From contig CAZMYW010000007.1 of assembly GCA_964570625.1 (NCBI GenBank), positions 1 through 64,000 on the forward strand: 64,000 nucleotides of DNA, in the 5' to 3' direction. The translations under genes and the position numbers were made by a program. Positions 16,054 to 24,556 of the stretch are shown in pieces (within the stretch, counting starts at the first letter, position 1; every line of letters begins with the position of its first letter). This stretch comes from JBFLXB01 sp964570625. GTDB lineage: Bacteria; Nitrospirota; Nitrospiria; 2-01-FULL-66-17. The notes beneath the pieces were generated by a model that did no database searches, was not told the origin of the DNA, and was given only the letters and a program-made list of their open reading frames with translations.

Positions 16054-16656
16054 TCACACAAACAGCGAGATATCGCTGTGCGATGCATATTCTAAAAACG
16101 TCGCCGCCCCGACCGGCTCTTCCAGTCCGTCGATCAGATCCTCTCGCTTGATGCCCATCATGTCCATGGTCATCTGGCAGGGCCAGAGTTTGACTCCGCT
16201 CTCGAGTGCCAGCCCCATCAGCTCGGGAATCGACGCGATGTGTTTCTGCTTGATGGTGTGTTTCATCATCAAGGTGGCCAGACCGGTCATCCCCGGAAGG
16301 GCGCCCAGCAAGTTCGGCATCGGCATGGGCATCGCCGGGTTGGCCAGAGGAACGAATTTGAGATGTTCCAGCTCCTTCTTTTTGAGGATATGGAGCCCGA
16401 AAAAGGTAAAGAACACTCCGGCTTCCATATCAAGCGCAGCCGCGGTGGTCGCCAGGATCAGCGGAGGATACGCGGCGTCGAGGGTCCCTTTGGAAGACAC
16501 GATGGCCAGGCGTTTCGGTCGAGCCCTCTGACGGGCCTCCGCGTCGAGCGCGGCTTTGACTTGCTCGCGGACCATGGCTTCCAACCGGTGTTCGGCCAGT
16601 TCTTTGACCTTCGCTGCCACCAAGTGATCCATCTCTTCTTGCGACGACACGCCCAT
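16054..16656 (-). CDS. dsrE2: DsrE2-type sulfur-carrier protein
   Basis: 200 residues. After a basic N-terminal helical stretch, the DsrE/F-like fold starts near residue 48 (KRLAIVSSKGTLDAAYPP). The conserved cysteine is in LWPCQMTMDMMG. DsrE2 proteins act with TusA in moving protein-bound persulfide in sulfur metabolism. A hydrophobic Met/Pro-rich stretch in the middle (NPAMPMPMPNLLGALPG) may touch the membrane. It is the fifth gene of the operon tusD-tusC-tusB-tusA-dsrE2 read leftward from the promoter at 17927-17956. Confidence 0.85.
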   Translation of the reverse strand: MGVSSQEEMDHLVAAKVKELAEHRLEAMVREQVKAALDAEARQRARPKRLAIVSSKGTLDAAYPPLILATTAAALDMEAGVFFTFFGLHILKKKELEHLKFVPLANPAMPMPMPNLLGALPGMTGLATLMMKHTIKQKHIASIPELMGLALESGVKLWPCQMTMDMMGIKREDLIDGLEEPVGAATFLEYASHSDISLFV

Positions 16657-16691
16657 CAGTCACCCCGCCGATCGTAGCCGACTGCGCACGG

Positions 16692-16934
16692 CTACTTGGT
16701 TTTGCGAATGATAAAAATGTACGACCCCTGCTCTTCTCGCGTTTCCAGCAACTCGTGTCCGGTGCTCTTCGACCACGCCACCATATCGGGCTTTGACCCC
16801 GGGTCGGTGGCCACCATCTGAAGGATCTGGCCCACCGTCATCTTCTCAATGGCTTTTTTGGTCTTGATCACCGGCAACGGACAGTTGAGTCCCTTGCAGT
16901 CCAACAATTGATCGACTGTATGCGCTGCACTCAT
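16692..16934 (-). CDS. tusA: TusA-type sulfurtransferase
   Basis: 80 residues with the family signature LDCKGLNCPLPVIKTKKAI; the Cys of CPLP carries the persulfide. The ATG at 16934 begins MSAAHTVDQLL; a longer reading upstream lacks family similarity. TusA hands sulfur to DsrE-type proteins for tRNA thiolation or to the dissimilatory sulfur pathways. Its position between the DsrEFH genes and dsrE2 is the usual one. Confidence 0.9.
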   Translation of the reverse strand: MSAAHTVDQLLDCKGLNCPLPVIKTKKAIEKMTVGQILQMVATDPGSKPDMVAWSKSTGHELLETREEQGSYIFIIRKTK

Positions 16935-16974
16935 CGCTTCTCGTCCGGTCCCCGTGATGTTCAAATTGTCGCCG

Positions 16975-17238
16975 TCACCACACCGTGACACATGCGGCGT
17001 CGCACACCATCTTCGCGATGTCGTCGTATCCGACTCGTCGGTACGGGGTGTCGATGCCGCGCGCGGCCACGTCGTCGCTGTTCACGCTCACCGCGAGCGT
17101 CGCCGGGAGTTCGACGAACACGCCGTCCTGGACCAACACCACCTCCACCGATCGATCCCGGCTCTGCGCCGCGATCACGGACATCGCCAGCGTGTCCTCG
17201 CGCCGCCGCACGATGTGCAGAACGCGACCCGCTACCAC
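16975..17238 (-). CDS. DsrH/TusB-like sulfur-relay protein
   Basis: 87 residues, starting at a GTG that overlaps the end of the preceding gene by 7 bp. It begins VVAGRVLHIVRRRED and contains LVQDGVFVELPA, the DsrH/TusB pattern in which a strand leads to an acidic turn; the cysteine expected near the C terminus appears in KMVCDAACVTVW. It would form the DsrEFH/TusBCD hexamer with the next two proteins. Confidence 0.75.
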   Translation of the reverse strand: MVAGRVLHIVRRREDTLAMSVIAAQSRDRSVEVVLVQDGVFVELPATLAVSVNSDDVAARGIDTPYRRVGYDDIAKMVCDAACVTVW

Positions 17239-17576
17239 GCAATCACCACCGCCGAGCCCGCCATGAGGCCAACCAGCGCGTCATGATCCACGGGTTCGAC
17301 CCGCGGCCGCACGGCCGATCGTTGCCCGGGCCGCAACGCCTCCTGCTCGACGACCTCTCGAATCTGACACGCGTCGAACAATTCCAGCGATTCGGTCAGA
17401 CCCGGCCGCTGGAGGACATCGCCGTCCAAGGTCAACGCAGCGGATGCCCCTTCTCCGGCATACACCACCGTGACCCGATGATTCGACAGGGTCATCCCGA
17501 GTGCCATACGAAGCGCTTCATGGACCCGCCCCGTGGTCAGGGGGCTACTGCGGACGGCAACCACCACGTCCTTCAC
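17232..17576 (-). CDS. DsrF/TusC-like sulfur-relay protein
   Basis: 114 residues, GTG start at 17576, shortly after the stop of the DsrE-like gene. It begins VKDVVVAVRSSPLTTGRVHEALRMALG, the DsrE/F Rossmann-like opening, with a strand VTVVYAGEGA. A single cysteine is at LFDACQIREVV. It forms a paralogous complex with its two neighbours. Assignment to F rather than E rests on gene order and shorter Cys context. Confidence 0.75.
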   Translation of the reverse strand: MKDVVVAVRSSPLTTGRVHEALRMALGMTLSNHRVTVVYAGEGASAALTLDGDVLQRPGLTESLELFDACQIREVVEQEALRPGQRSAVRPRVEPVDHDALVGLMAGSAVVIAW

Positions 17577-17582
17577 CGTTGA

Positions 17583-17921
17583 TCAATCACCGAAGGTCAG
17601 AAAGCGATCGGCGCGGTCCACGATTCGGGAGAGTTCGTACTGGCTGGCGATTTCAACGCCGGGATACATGTCGGGTTCGGACACGCCCCGCGCCTCGGCG
17701 GTCACCCCGCACACCGCAACCTTGGCCCCCAACGCCAGCAGCGTCGGCATGGCGGTGTACGGCCGTTTGGGCGACGACACGGCGCGTGCATGGTACACGC
17801 CCTCACCCATCAAGAACAGATCGACCTCATGGCCCTGTTTCAACCACGCCTCCGACAATTTTCCCACCAGATAGGCGTTCGCATGATCGGCCCCGCTGGT
17901 CAGTAAAATGCCGATTTTCAT
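17583..17921 (-). CDS. DsrE/TusD-like sulfur-relay protein
   Basis: 112 residues, first gene of the operon. The Rossmann-like start MKIGILLTSGADHANAYLV leads to VDLFLMGEGVYHA and the cysteine-bearing AKVAVCGVTAEARG, matching the active cysteine position of DsrE/TusD. The ATG at 17921 is only five bases beyond the -10 box, so the mRNA probably begins at or next to the start codon (leaderless); no Shine-Dalgarno sequence is possible there. Confidence 0.85.
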   Translation of the reverse strand: MKIGILLTSGADHANAYLVGKLSEAWLKQGHEVDLFLMGEGVYHARAVSSPKRPYTAMPTLLALGAKVAVCGVTAEARGVSEPDMYPGVEIASQYELSRIVDRADRFLTFGD

Positions 17922-17926
17922 GGCGA

Positions 17927-17956
17927 ATTGTATGTCGCTCGGAAAACGTTTGTCAA
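17927..17956 (-). promoter_or_regulatory. Promoter of the sulfur-relay operon, probably leaderless
   Basis: Minus-strand TTGACA (17956-17951), 18 bp, TACAAT (17932-17927), then TCGCC and the ATG at 17921. A start 6-7 bases after the -10 box falls on the A of the ATG. Confidence 0.75.
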
Positions 17957-18035
17957 CCTACATCCCGCGGCGGTCATCCCCTTCTCACGGTTCGAGATCG
18001 AACGGTGCGCCGTTCGCCTCGCGGCGCGGCTGTGC

Positions 18036-18041
18036 TACAAT
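18036..18041 (+). promoter_or_regulatory. Extended -10 promoter candidate for the TenA/PqqC-like gene
   Basis: TGTGCTACAAT, an extended -10 element with TACAAT at 18036-18041, about 34 bases before ATG 18075. No good -35 box. Confidence 0.45.
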
Positions 18042-18074
18042 GGCGTCCGCACGTCCGGAGTCACGGAGGCACGT

Positions 18075-18806
18075 ATGGAGACGCACGAGGCGTTTCGCGA
18101 TCGCTTGTTGAGTGTGATGGACCGCAAGGACCACTGGGCCTGGAAGGCGTTTGCGACCGGCGCGGTCACGGTGGCGCAACTCAAGGTCCACTTCCAACAG
18201 GAGTACGCGGTGTACGTCCGCGACTTTCCGGTCTTCCTCGCCCGACTGCACGGCAAGAACCCGCCCATGCCGGTTCGACGGGCGCTCGCCGAGAACTTAT
18301 ACGAGGAGGAAACCGGCGGGTTGACCCGTGGTCGCGCGCATCCCGATCTGTTTCTCTATCTCATGGAAGGGTTGGGGTTCTCGCAGCAGGACTTCGACTC
18401 CATCCAATTCCTCCCCGAAAGCGCCGACTATCGGCGGTGGCTCGACCAGGCGACCACGACCGCCTCGTGGATCGAGGGCGTCGCGGTCGCGACGATTTTC
18501 GTCGAGGGCAGCGTTCACGAGCGCGCAGTCCTCAACGGCACGGCGCGAGAGGAACCCGATATCGAGCGAAAGATCGCCGACCATCCGCTCGTGAAGTACC
18601 ACCATGTCGCGCCGCGGTATCTGGACCTGATCCGCGCCCACGGGGCCGTCGAAGGGCTGCACCGCCGGGACGCGTGGAAGATGGTCATGGACTATGCAAC
18701 CGACTCCGAAGCCAAACAGCGGGTCCTCCACGCCATGGAGCGCTCGATCGAGTTGTGGTTAGCCTACCGGGACGGCGTGGCCCGGGCGTGCGGAATCCGG
18801 CGATAG
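18075..18806 (+). CDS. TenA/PqqC/CADD-like di-iron oxygenase-fold protein
   Basis: 243 residues, all-helical heme-oxygenase-like fold. Family segments are QQEYAVYVRDFPVFLARLH (about 39-57), LAENLYEEETGG and HPDLFLYLMEGLG. The group includes TenA, PqqC and the CADD/NE1434 proteins, which use an iron or iron-manganese site and self-sacrifice a tyrosine to make p-aminobenzoate. The Glu and His residues in these segments suit a metal site. ATG 18075 has GGAGG upstream; a longer frame to 17928 starts inside the divergent promoter. No PQQ or thiamine genes are nearby, so the CADD role is the more interesting possibility but unproven. Confidence 0.65.
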   Translation: METHEAFRDRLLSVMDRKDHWAWKAFATGAVTVAQLKVHFQQEYAVYVRDFPVFLARLHGKNPPMPVRRALAENLYEEETGGLTRGRAHPDLFLYLMEGLGFSQQDFDSIQFLPESADYRRWLDQATTTASWIEGVAVATIFVEGSVHERAVLNGTAREEPDIERKIADHPLVKYHHVAPRYLDLIRAHGAVEGLHRRDAWKMVMDYATDSEAKQRVLHAMERSIELWLAYRDGVARACGIRR

Positions 18807-18825
18807 TCGCGGCGCGGCTCCGGGA

Positions 18826-19746
18826 GTGACCGGTCCTGCGCTCGGGATCACCTGCGCAGTCGTCACCTGTCTGACGTGGGGCGTCGCGGACTACTTTGCC
18901 GCGCTCATGGCGCGCCGCGTCGGTGAAACCGGCGCGCTCCTTCGTATCCAACTCGTCGGCGTTCCCATCCTCCTACTCGGCTGGGCGATCCTCCGCCCGC
19001 CGCTGCCCGAGGCCGATAACCTGGCATGGATCACAGCAGCCGCGGGCTGCTTCGTGGTCGGGTATCTCGCCTTCTTCAACGGCCTTCGCGTCGGCGCGAT
19101 CTCCCTCGTCAGCCCGATCAGCAGCGCGGGCTCCGCGGTGCCGGTGTTGGCGGCCATCGCCTTCTTCGGAGAAGCGCCGTCCGCGACGCGACTGGGCGGC
19201 ATGGGACTGACGCTGATCGGCATCTGGGTCCTCTTGGCCGACCCCGGCGCCATCGGCGCGATCGCCCCTCAGGGGCGCCGGCAAGGAATCCGTGCGGGCG
19301 TGGTGACGCTGTTGGCGTGGGGATCCGGCACGGCGCTGCTGTTGCCCGCGGTGAAGACCGCAGGAGCGTTCGTCTCCGTCGCTACGCTCCGCCTCGAGGT
19401 GTTGGCGATCATCGCCGTCTGGTGGCTGATTGACCGCTCCAGATCTCGGGGATCCACCACCGACCCATCGGTCGTGATCAGCGCCGACGTACACCCAAGC
19501 GGAAACTGGCGATTGGTGGTGCCTGCCGCGGTGCTCGACCTGACGGCCTTTTTTGCCTACGGGGTGGCGCTCCGGGACGCCCCGGCCGCGGTCGCGGCGC
19601 CCATTGCCTCCGCCTACCCCCTGGTCACGATCCTCATCGCGAGGCAACACCTCCACGAGCGGCTGACCAATCGAGAATGGATCGGCGTGGGACTCACGCT
19701 TGTCGGCGTCGGGTTGATCGGGGCCGGATGCTGCGACACGCCCTAA
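18826..19746 (+). CDS. EamA/DMT-family transporter
   Basis: 306 residues with ten membrane helices in two homologous halves, the drug/metabolite transporter (EamA) layout. Typical pieces are TWGVADYFAALMARR in helix 1 and the repeat ends TLIGIWVLLAD and TLVGVGLIGAG. It starts at GTG 18828-side (18826) with only CGGGA upstream, 19 bp after the TenA-like gene, so the two are probably co-transcribed. The substrate cannot be told from sequence. The loop between the halves (about 205-225) is Ser/Arg-rich. Confidence 0.8.
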   Translation: MTGPALGITCAVVTCLTWGVADYFAALMARRVGETGALLRIQLVGVPILLLGWAILRPPLPEADNLAWITAAAGCFVVGYLAFFNGLRVGAISLVSPISSAGSAVPVLAAIAFFGEAPSATRLGGMGLTLIGIWVLLADPGAIGAIAPQGRRQGIRAGVVTLLAWGSGTALLLPAVKTAGAFVSVATLRLEVLAIIAVWWLIDRSRSRGSTTDPSVVISADVHPSGNWRLVVPAAVLDLTAFFAYGVALRDAPAAVAAPIASAYPLVTILIARQHLHERLTNREWIGVGLTLVGVGLIGAGCCDTP

Positions 19747-19801
19747 CCCGACCCCAGACGGGACGCCACGTTGGTTGAAAAGGTGGGAACTGCCTGCTAA
19801 G

Positions 19802-21205
19802 ATGACCCCCATCGTGTCGAGACTGGGCGTCGAGCGCAGACTCTTTGGAACCGACGGCGTTCGCGGCACCGCCAACGTCGAGCCGGTTACCGCCGAAACC
19901 GCCATGAAGTTGGGCCGGGCGGCGGCGTATCTCTTTAAGAAACACCGCACCGGCCACCACCGCTTTGTCATCGGCAAAGACACCCGTCTGTCCGGCTATA
20001 TGTTGGAAAGCGCCCTGACGGCCGGCATTTGTTCCATGGGGGTCGACGTCCTATTGGTGGGGCCGATGCCCACCCCGGCCATCGCGTTTTTGACCAAGAG
20101 CCTCCGGGCCGACGCCGGCGTGGTGATCTCGGCCTCGCACAATCCGTTCGAAGACAACGGCATCAAGTTCTTTTCGCATGACGGATTCAAACTGCCCGAC
20201 AGCGTGGAACACGACATCGAAGAGCTGATTTTTTCCGGAGCGATCGACCACGAACGACCTACCGCGCGGGAAATCGGCAAAGCATTCCGCGTGGACGACG
20301 CGGACGGTCGCTATATCGAGTTCGTCAAGAACACCTTGCCGAAAGGCATGCAGTTCGACGGCATGAAGATCGTGGTGGACACCGCCAACGGCGCGGCCTA
20401 CAAAGTCACGCCGACGGTGCTGCGCGAGTTGGGGGCGGAGGTGATCACGATCGGAGATCGGCCCAACGGCACCAACATCAATCAACACTGCGGCGCCCTC
20501 TACCCCGAGGGGCTTCAAAAAGCGGTCGCCACGCACCGCGCGGACATCGGCATCGCCCACGACGGCGACGCGGACCGCGTGGTGTTCTGCGACGACCAGG
20601 GCAAAGTGGTTCACGGCGACCAGATCCTGGCGCTCTGTGCGCTCGAGCTCGAACGCTCCGGCCGGCTGGCGACCCACTCGATGGTGGCCACGGTGATGAG
20701 CAACCTCGGTCTGGAGTTGACGCTGCGCCACGCCGGTATTTCACTCGCGCGGACCGCGGTGGGCGATCGCTACGTGCTCGAACGGATGATCAAAGACGGG
20801 TGCGTGTTCGGCGGCGAACAGTCCGGGCACGTGATTTTCCTCGATTTCAACACCACGGGCGACGGCTTGATCACCGCGCTGCAGGTGCTCGCGATCATGG
20901 AACGAACCGGTAAACGCCTGGCCGAACTGAGCGCGTGTATGACGGTGTTTCCCCAGGTGCTGGTAAACGTGCGCGTGGCCGAGCGCCGCGAACTCGCCGA
21001 CATTCCGGGCTATGCCAAGATCGTGTCCGACCTGGAGCGTCGACTGGGACCCCAGGGGCGAATTTTCGTGCGGTATTCCGGCACCGAACCGTTGCTGCGC
21101 GTGATGGTGGAAGGTGAAGATTTTCACGTCATTTCTCGCGTCGCCGAAGAGCTGGCCGAGACGCTCCGAAGCGCGGTGGGCGCCGGCCCGTCGATGGATA
21201 CATGA
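19802..21205 (+). CDS. glmM: Phosphoglucosamine mutase
   Basis: 467 residues. It converts glucosamine-6-phosphate to glucosamine-1-phosphate for peptidoglycan and LPS precursors. N-terminal RLFGTDGVRG, phosphoserine loop SASHNPFEDNG, metal-binding HDGDADRVVF, sugar-binding GGEQSGH, and C-terminal phosphate-binding RYSGTEPLLRVM are all present. I prefer ATG 19802, giving MTPIVSRLGVERRLFGTDG; a TTG nine codons upstream has a similar context. Its stop overlaps the next start (ATGA). Confidence 0.95.
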   Translation: MTPIVSRLGVERRLFGTDGVRGTANVEPVTAETAMKLGRAAAYLFKKHRTGHHRFVIGKDTRLSGYMLESALTAGICSMGVDVLLVGPMPTPAIAFLTKSLRADAGVVISASHNPFEDNGIKFFSHDGFKLPDSVEHDIEELIFSGAIDHERPTAREIGKAFRVDDADGRYIEFVKNTLPKGMQFDGMKIVVDTANGAAYKVTPTVLRELGAEVITIGDRPNGTNINQHCGALYPEGLQKAVATHRADIGIAHDGDADRVVFCDDQGKVVHGDQILALCALELERSGRLATHSMVATVMSNLGLELTLRHAGISLARTAVGDRYVLERMIKDGCVFGGEQSGHVIFLDFNTTGDGLITALQVLAIMERTGKRLAELSACMTVFPQVLVNVRVAERRELADIPGYAKIVSDLERRLGPQGRIFVRYSGTEPLLRVMVEGEDFHVISRVAEELAETLRSAVGAGPSMDT

Positions 21206-21924
21206 TCCGGTGGCTGCTCCTGCTGGCGCTGGTCGTGACGGCTCCCCGTGGTGCCGCGGCCGCCGAGCCGTACGACGCGGTGTTGGCCAGCCCCCATAAT
21301 TTTTTCGTGCGATCCGAGTTTCCAATCGGCAGCCGGGTCTGCTACGGGTGCCACGCGGAGGGCCCCGGCCGTGTCGGCCCGGCCCCAATGTCGTCGGGAA
21401 CGGCCATTGCTGCACCGGTTGCTGACGGGGCTGTGTCGAGCACCCCGGCCTCCCCACCCGACACGGAACCCGCGCCGCTTCCTCCGCTCTGGCAACGCGG
21501 GGCGAAAGCCTATGCCGTCTCCCTCAGCACCGGGGGGTCTTCGACGGCGTGCCTCGGGTGTCACGACGGCGTGTTGGCGCAAGAGGTGCATCGCATCGGC
21601 CAACCGGACTCCCCGGTGTTCGACCATCCGTACAACGTCATGTACCCTCGCCTGGCGAACGGCCGGTTCGTGCCCGAGCGTCCCACGGTCAATCAATACC
21701 GGTACTGGTCCATTCCCGACCTTCACAACGGCGATTTGGTCTTGCCGACCGGTCCCACGTCCAACCTGCTGACGATGCCGGCCGCGACGGCCGGCGCTCG
21801 CGTGGTTCGCACGTCGGAGGGACTGGTGCAGTGCGACAGTTGTCACGATCCGCACAATAACGGCAGCGCGCCGTTTCTTCGCGCACCCGCCCACGATCTC
21901 TGCCTCATCTGCCACGACCGCTGA
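21202..21924 (+). CDS. Exported tetraheme cytochrome c, doubled-CxxCH type
   Basis: 240 residues with a signal peptide ending GAAAAE (about 20). It has four heme motifs: CYGCH, CLGCH, CDSCH and CLICH, spread as in cytochromes of the doubled-CXXCH group, with several extra His residues as distal ligands. The stretch between the first two motifs is Ala/Pro-rich and probably disordered. It overlaps glmM by 4 bp (ATGA), an odd partner for a cell-wall gene. A role in periplasmic electron transfer is likely; the partner is unknown. Confidence 0.75.
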   Translation: MIRWLLLLALVVTAPRGAAAAEPYDAVLASPHNFFVRSEFPIGSRVCYGCHAEGPGRVGPAPMSSGTAIAAPVADGAVSSTPASPPDTEPAPLPPLWQRGAKAYAVSLSTGGSSTACLGCHDGVLAQEVHRIGQPDSPVFDHPYNVMYPRLANGRFVPERPTVNQYRYWSIPDLHNGDLVLPTGPTSNLLTMPAATAGARVVRTSEGLVQCDSCHDPHNNGSAPFLRAPAHDLCLICHDR

Positions 21925-21971
21925 CGAGCGATCCGCCGCGCTCCGCTGATTCAGGCGCACCACCCGCGGCA

Positions 21972-24554
21972 GTGCACGTCTCGGCCGACACGCGGGTTGT
22001 CCGCCCGCTGGTCCCACTTGCGCTCGCGCTGGCGATCGGCATTGCGCTAGGCACGCTGGCCGAGCGTTTCCCCCTGAGCGCCCTCGCCGTCGCGCTCGCC
22101 GTGGGCCCGGTGACGTTTCTCGCGCGCCGCTCGTTGCCCCGTGCGCTGGCATTCGGGCCCGTGCATTGGGTCGTGATCGCGACCGCGATGGCGTACACGA
22201 TCGTGCTGCCGCGCCCGATGCCAGATCCGCGGGTGGTGACCGACCCCGTGACGCTCGAAGCCGTATTGGACGCTCCGGTCCGCCACATGTCCGATTGGTC
22301 CTCGGTCACCGCGTCCGAGGTGCGGTTGATTGAACGCCCCGCGTCCGCGCTGGTGCAGGGACGGCTCAGGCTCTCGGGCCCACCCGAAACATTCGCCGGG
22401 CTGCGATACGGCGATCAGATTCGAGTTGAGGCGCAGTTCCGGCCCCCGCACGGCTTTCGCAATCCCGGGCTGTTCGACTACGGTCGCTGGCTGGAAGGGC
22501 AGGGCGTGGTGGCCGTCGCCACCGTCAAACCAGGATCCGTCGCGCGCATCGGACACCGATCGTCCCCCCTCTTCGATCCTGTCTACGAGTGGCGGGAGCG
22601 CATCCGGGTCGCGGCACTGGCGTCGCTGCCTCCCGAGACGGCTCCGTTTTTTCTCGCCATGATCACCGGCGAGACCGGATACCTGACCGCGGAACTCCGC
22701 GAACGGTTCATGGCCTCCGGGACCGTGCATCTGCTCTCGATCTCCGGGTCGCACCTGGGGCTGATTGCATTGGTCGTCTTCTTCATCGTTCGCCGCGCGG
22801 TCCTGTGGCTCCCGGAGCGCCTGCTGGTGCGATTGACGCTCGTGGTCATGCCCTCGCAGATCGCGGCCGTCGCCACCATGATCCCCGTCACGTTTTACGC
22901 GCTCCTGGCGGGCGGGCAAGTGGCCACGATCCGCGCGCTGGTGATGATTCTGATCTACCTCGTGGCCGTGATCATTCACCGACAGGACGACCTCTTCAAC
23001 ACGCTCGCCTTGGCAGCGATCCTGATCCTCGCCTGGGACCCTCACGCGCTGACCGACGTCTCGTTTCAATTGTCGTTTCTATCGATCTGGTGCATCGCGC
23101 TCGGACTGGAGTGGTGGTCGGCGCGCGAACTCCCCCAGACCGATCCCGACGCCCCGCGGTGGAGCCGGCGCTTGGGATCGAAAACCGCGGCGCTGCTGCT
23201 CACGTCGGTGGCCGCTGGCGTCGGGACCCTCCCCCTGGTCGCCTATCACTTCAACCAGGTGAACTGGGTGGGGTTGGTCTCCAACCCGATCGCGATTCCG
23301 CTCGCGGGCGTCTTAGTGGTCCCGCTCGGGCTGGGGAGCGGCATCGTTGCGGCGGCGTCGCGTTCACCCACGCTTCCCCTCGCCGAATGGAACGCGGCGG
23401 CGCTCGATGTCCTGCTGCGCGTGACGGACTTCTTCGCGTCGTGGCCGCTGGCGATCGCCCATGTCGCCGCGCCTCCCATCGCGTTCGTCGCCGTGTGTTA
23501 TCTGGTCCTGGCTGCGCTGGTGGATCGACGAGTCAAGCCGTGGAAACGCGGGGTCGCGGGCGGCGCGCTGGTCATCCTGGCCGTGCTCTGGCTGGTCGGG
23601 ACGCCGCGCTGGATGTCCAGCGACGCACTGGAGGTGACGTTTCTCGACGTGGGACAAGGCGACGGCGCCGTGATCCGCTTCCCGTCGGGTCGCGTCATGG
23701 TCGTGGACGGCGGCAAGCGATTCTACGATCTGGACGCCGGCCGGTTGGTGGTGGCCCCCACGTTGTGGAACCAAGGGGTCGACCGGATCAACTACCTCGT
23801 GGCCACACATCCGCAGCTCGATCACATCGGGGGACTGCTCTTTGTGGCCGATCGATTTCCGATCGATGAGGTCTGGATCAACGGGCGACGGCCCGACCGG
23901 TGGGCGGCGCGTGAGTTCGAGGAGCTGATGGCCCGCCAACGGATTCGCACCTCGATCGTCCCGCGGGATCAGCCGTTGTGGATCGATGCCGTTCGCGTCT
24001 GGCGGGTCAATCCCTGGGCCGAGGCGCCGTTCACTCCGCTGCCAAAAAACGGCGATGAAAACGACCGATCGATCGTTCTACGCGTGGAGTACGGACGCGC
24101 CTCGATCCTGTTGGCGGGTGACATCGAAGCCGCGGGGGAGCGTGGGGTAGTCGCCGCCAATCCGCAGTGGAATCTGCTTCGCAGCACAGTGCTCAAGGTC
24201 CCACACCACGGGAGTCGCGGCTCGCTGGACCCCGACTTTCTGCGCGCGGTGGCGCCCAAGATCGCGGTCATCTCGGTCGGCGCGACCAACACCTACGGCC
24301 ACCCCGCCCGCCAGACGCTCACCGCGTACAAGCGCCTCAAAACCACCGTGTTTCGGACCGATCTGGACGGCGCGGTCAAAATCGTGACCGACGGCACCCG
24401 GCTCGACGTGTTCCGCTACCCGGACTTGACCACCCAGCGCGTGGCGTGGGGCCGTGGGATGGCAGCGGTCGAGTGGCGAAACCTTCGCACTGTCTTCGGA
24501 TCCCCGACCCCAACCCTCACGTTGGATCTGACGAACACCGAACTACCGCTGTAA
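21972..24554 (+). CDS. comEC: ComEC/Rec2 DNA-uptake channel protein
   Basis: 860 residues. N-terminal helices and a DUF4131 domain, then the Competence domain with LLSISGSHLGLIALVV and multiple helices, then a C-terminal metallo-beta-lactamase-like domain starting VTFLDVGQGDGAVIRFPSG with HPQLDHIGG, LLAGDIEAAGE and KVPHHGSRGS metal-site motifs. ComEC passes single-stranded DNA across the inner membrane; the lactamase domain is proposed to degrade the other strand. It starts at GTG 21972. All three domains are intact, so natural competence is possible in principle. Confidence 0.9.
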   Translation: MHVSADTRVVRPLVPLALALAIGIALGTLAERFPLSALAVALAVGPVTFLARRSLPRALAFGPVHWVVIATAMAYTIVLPRPMPDPRVVTDPVTLEAVLDAPVRHMSDWSSVTASEVRLIERPASALVQGRLRLSGPPETFAGLRYGDQIRVEAQFRPPHGFRNPGLFDYGRWLEGQGVVAVATVKPGSVARIGHRSSPLFDPVYEWRERIRVAALASLPPETAPFFLAMITGETGYLTAELRERFMASGTVHLLSISGSHLGLIALVVFFIVRRAVLWLPERLLVRLTLVVMPSQIAAVATMIPVTFYALLAGGQVATIRALVMILIYLVAVIIHRQDDLFNTLALAAILILAWDPHALTDVSFQLSFLSIWCIALGLEWWSARELPQTDPDAPRWSRRLGSKTAALLLTSVAAGVGTLPLVAYHFNQVNWVGLVSNPIAIPLAGVLVVPLGLGSGIVAAASRSPTLPLAEWNAAALDVLLRVTDFFASWPLAIAHVAAPPIAFVAVCYLVLAALVDRRVKPWKRGVAGGALVILAVLWLVGTPRWMSSDALEVTFLDVGQGDGAVIRFPSGRVMVVDGGKRFYDLDAGRLVVAPTLWNQGVDRINYLVATHPQLDHIGGLLFVADRFPIDEVWINGRRPDRWAAREFEELMARQRIRTSIVPRDQPLWIDAVRVWRVNPWAEAPFTPLPKNGDENDRSIVLRVEYGRASILLAGDIEAAGERGVVAANPQWNLLRSTVLKVPHHGSRGSLDPDFLRAVAPKIAVISVGATNTYGHPARQTLTAYKRLKTTVFRTDLDGAVKIVTDGTRLDVFRYPDLTTQRVAWGRGMAAVEWRNLRTVFGSPTPTLTLDLTNTELPL

Positions 24555-24556
24555 CG

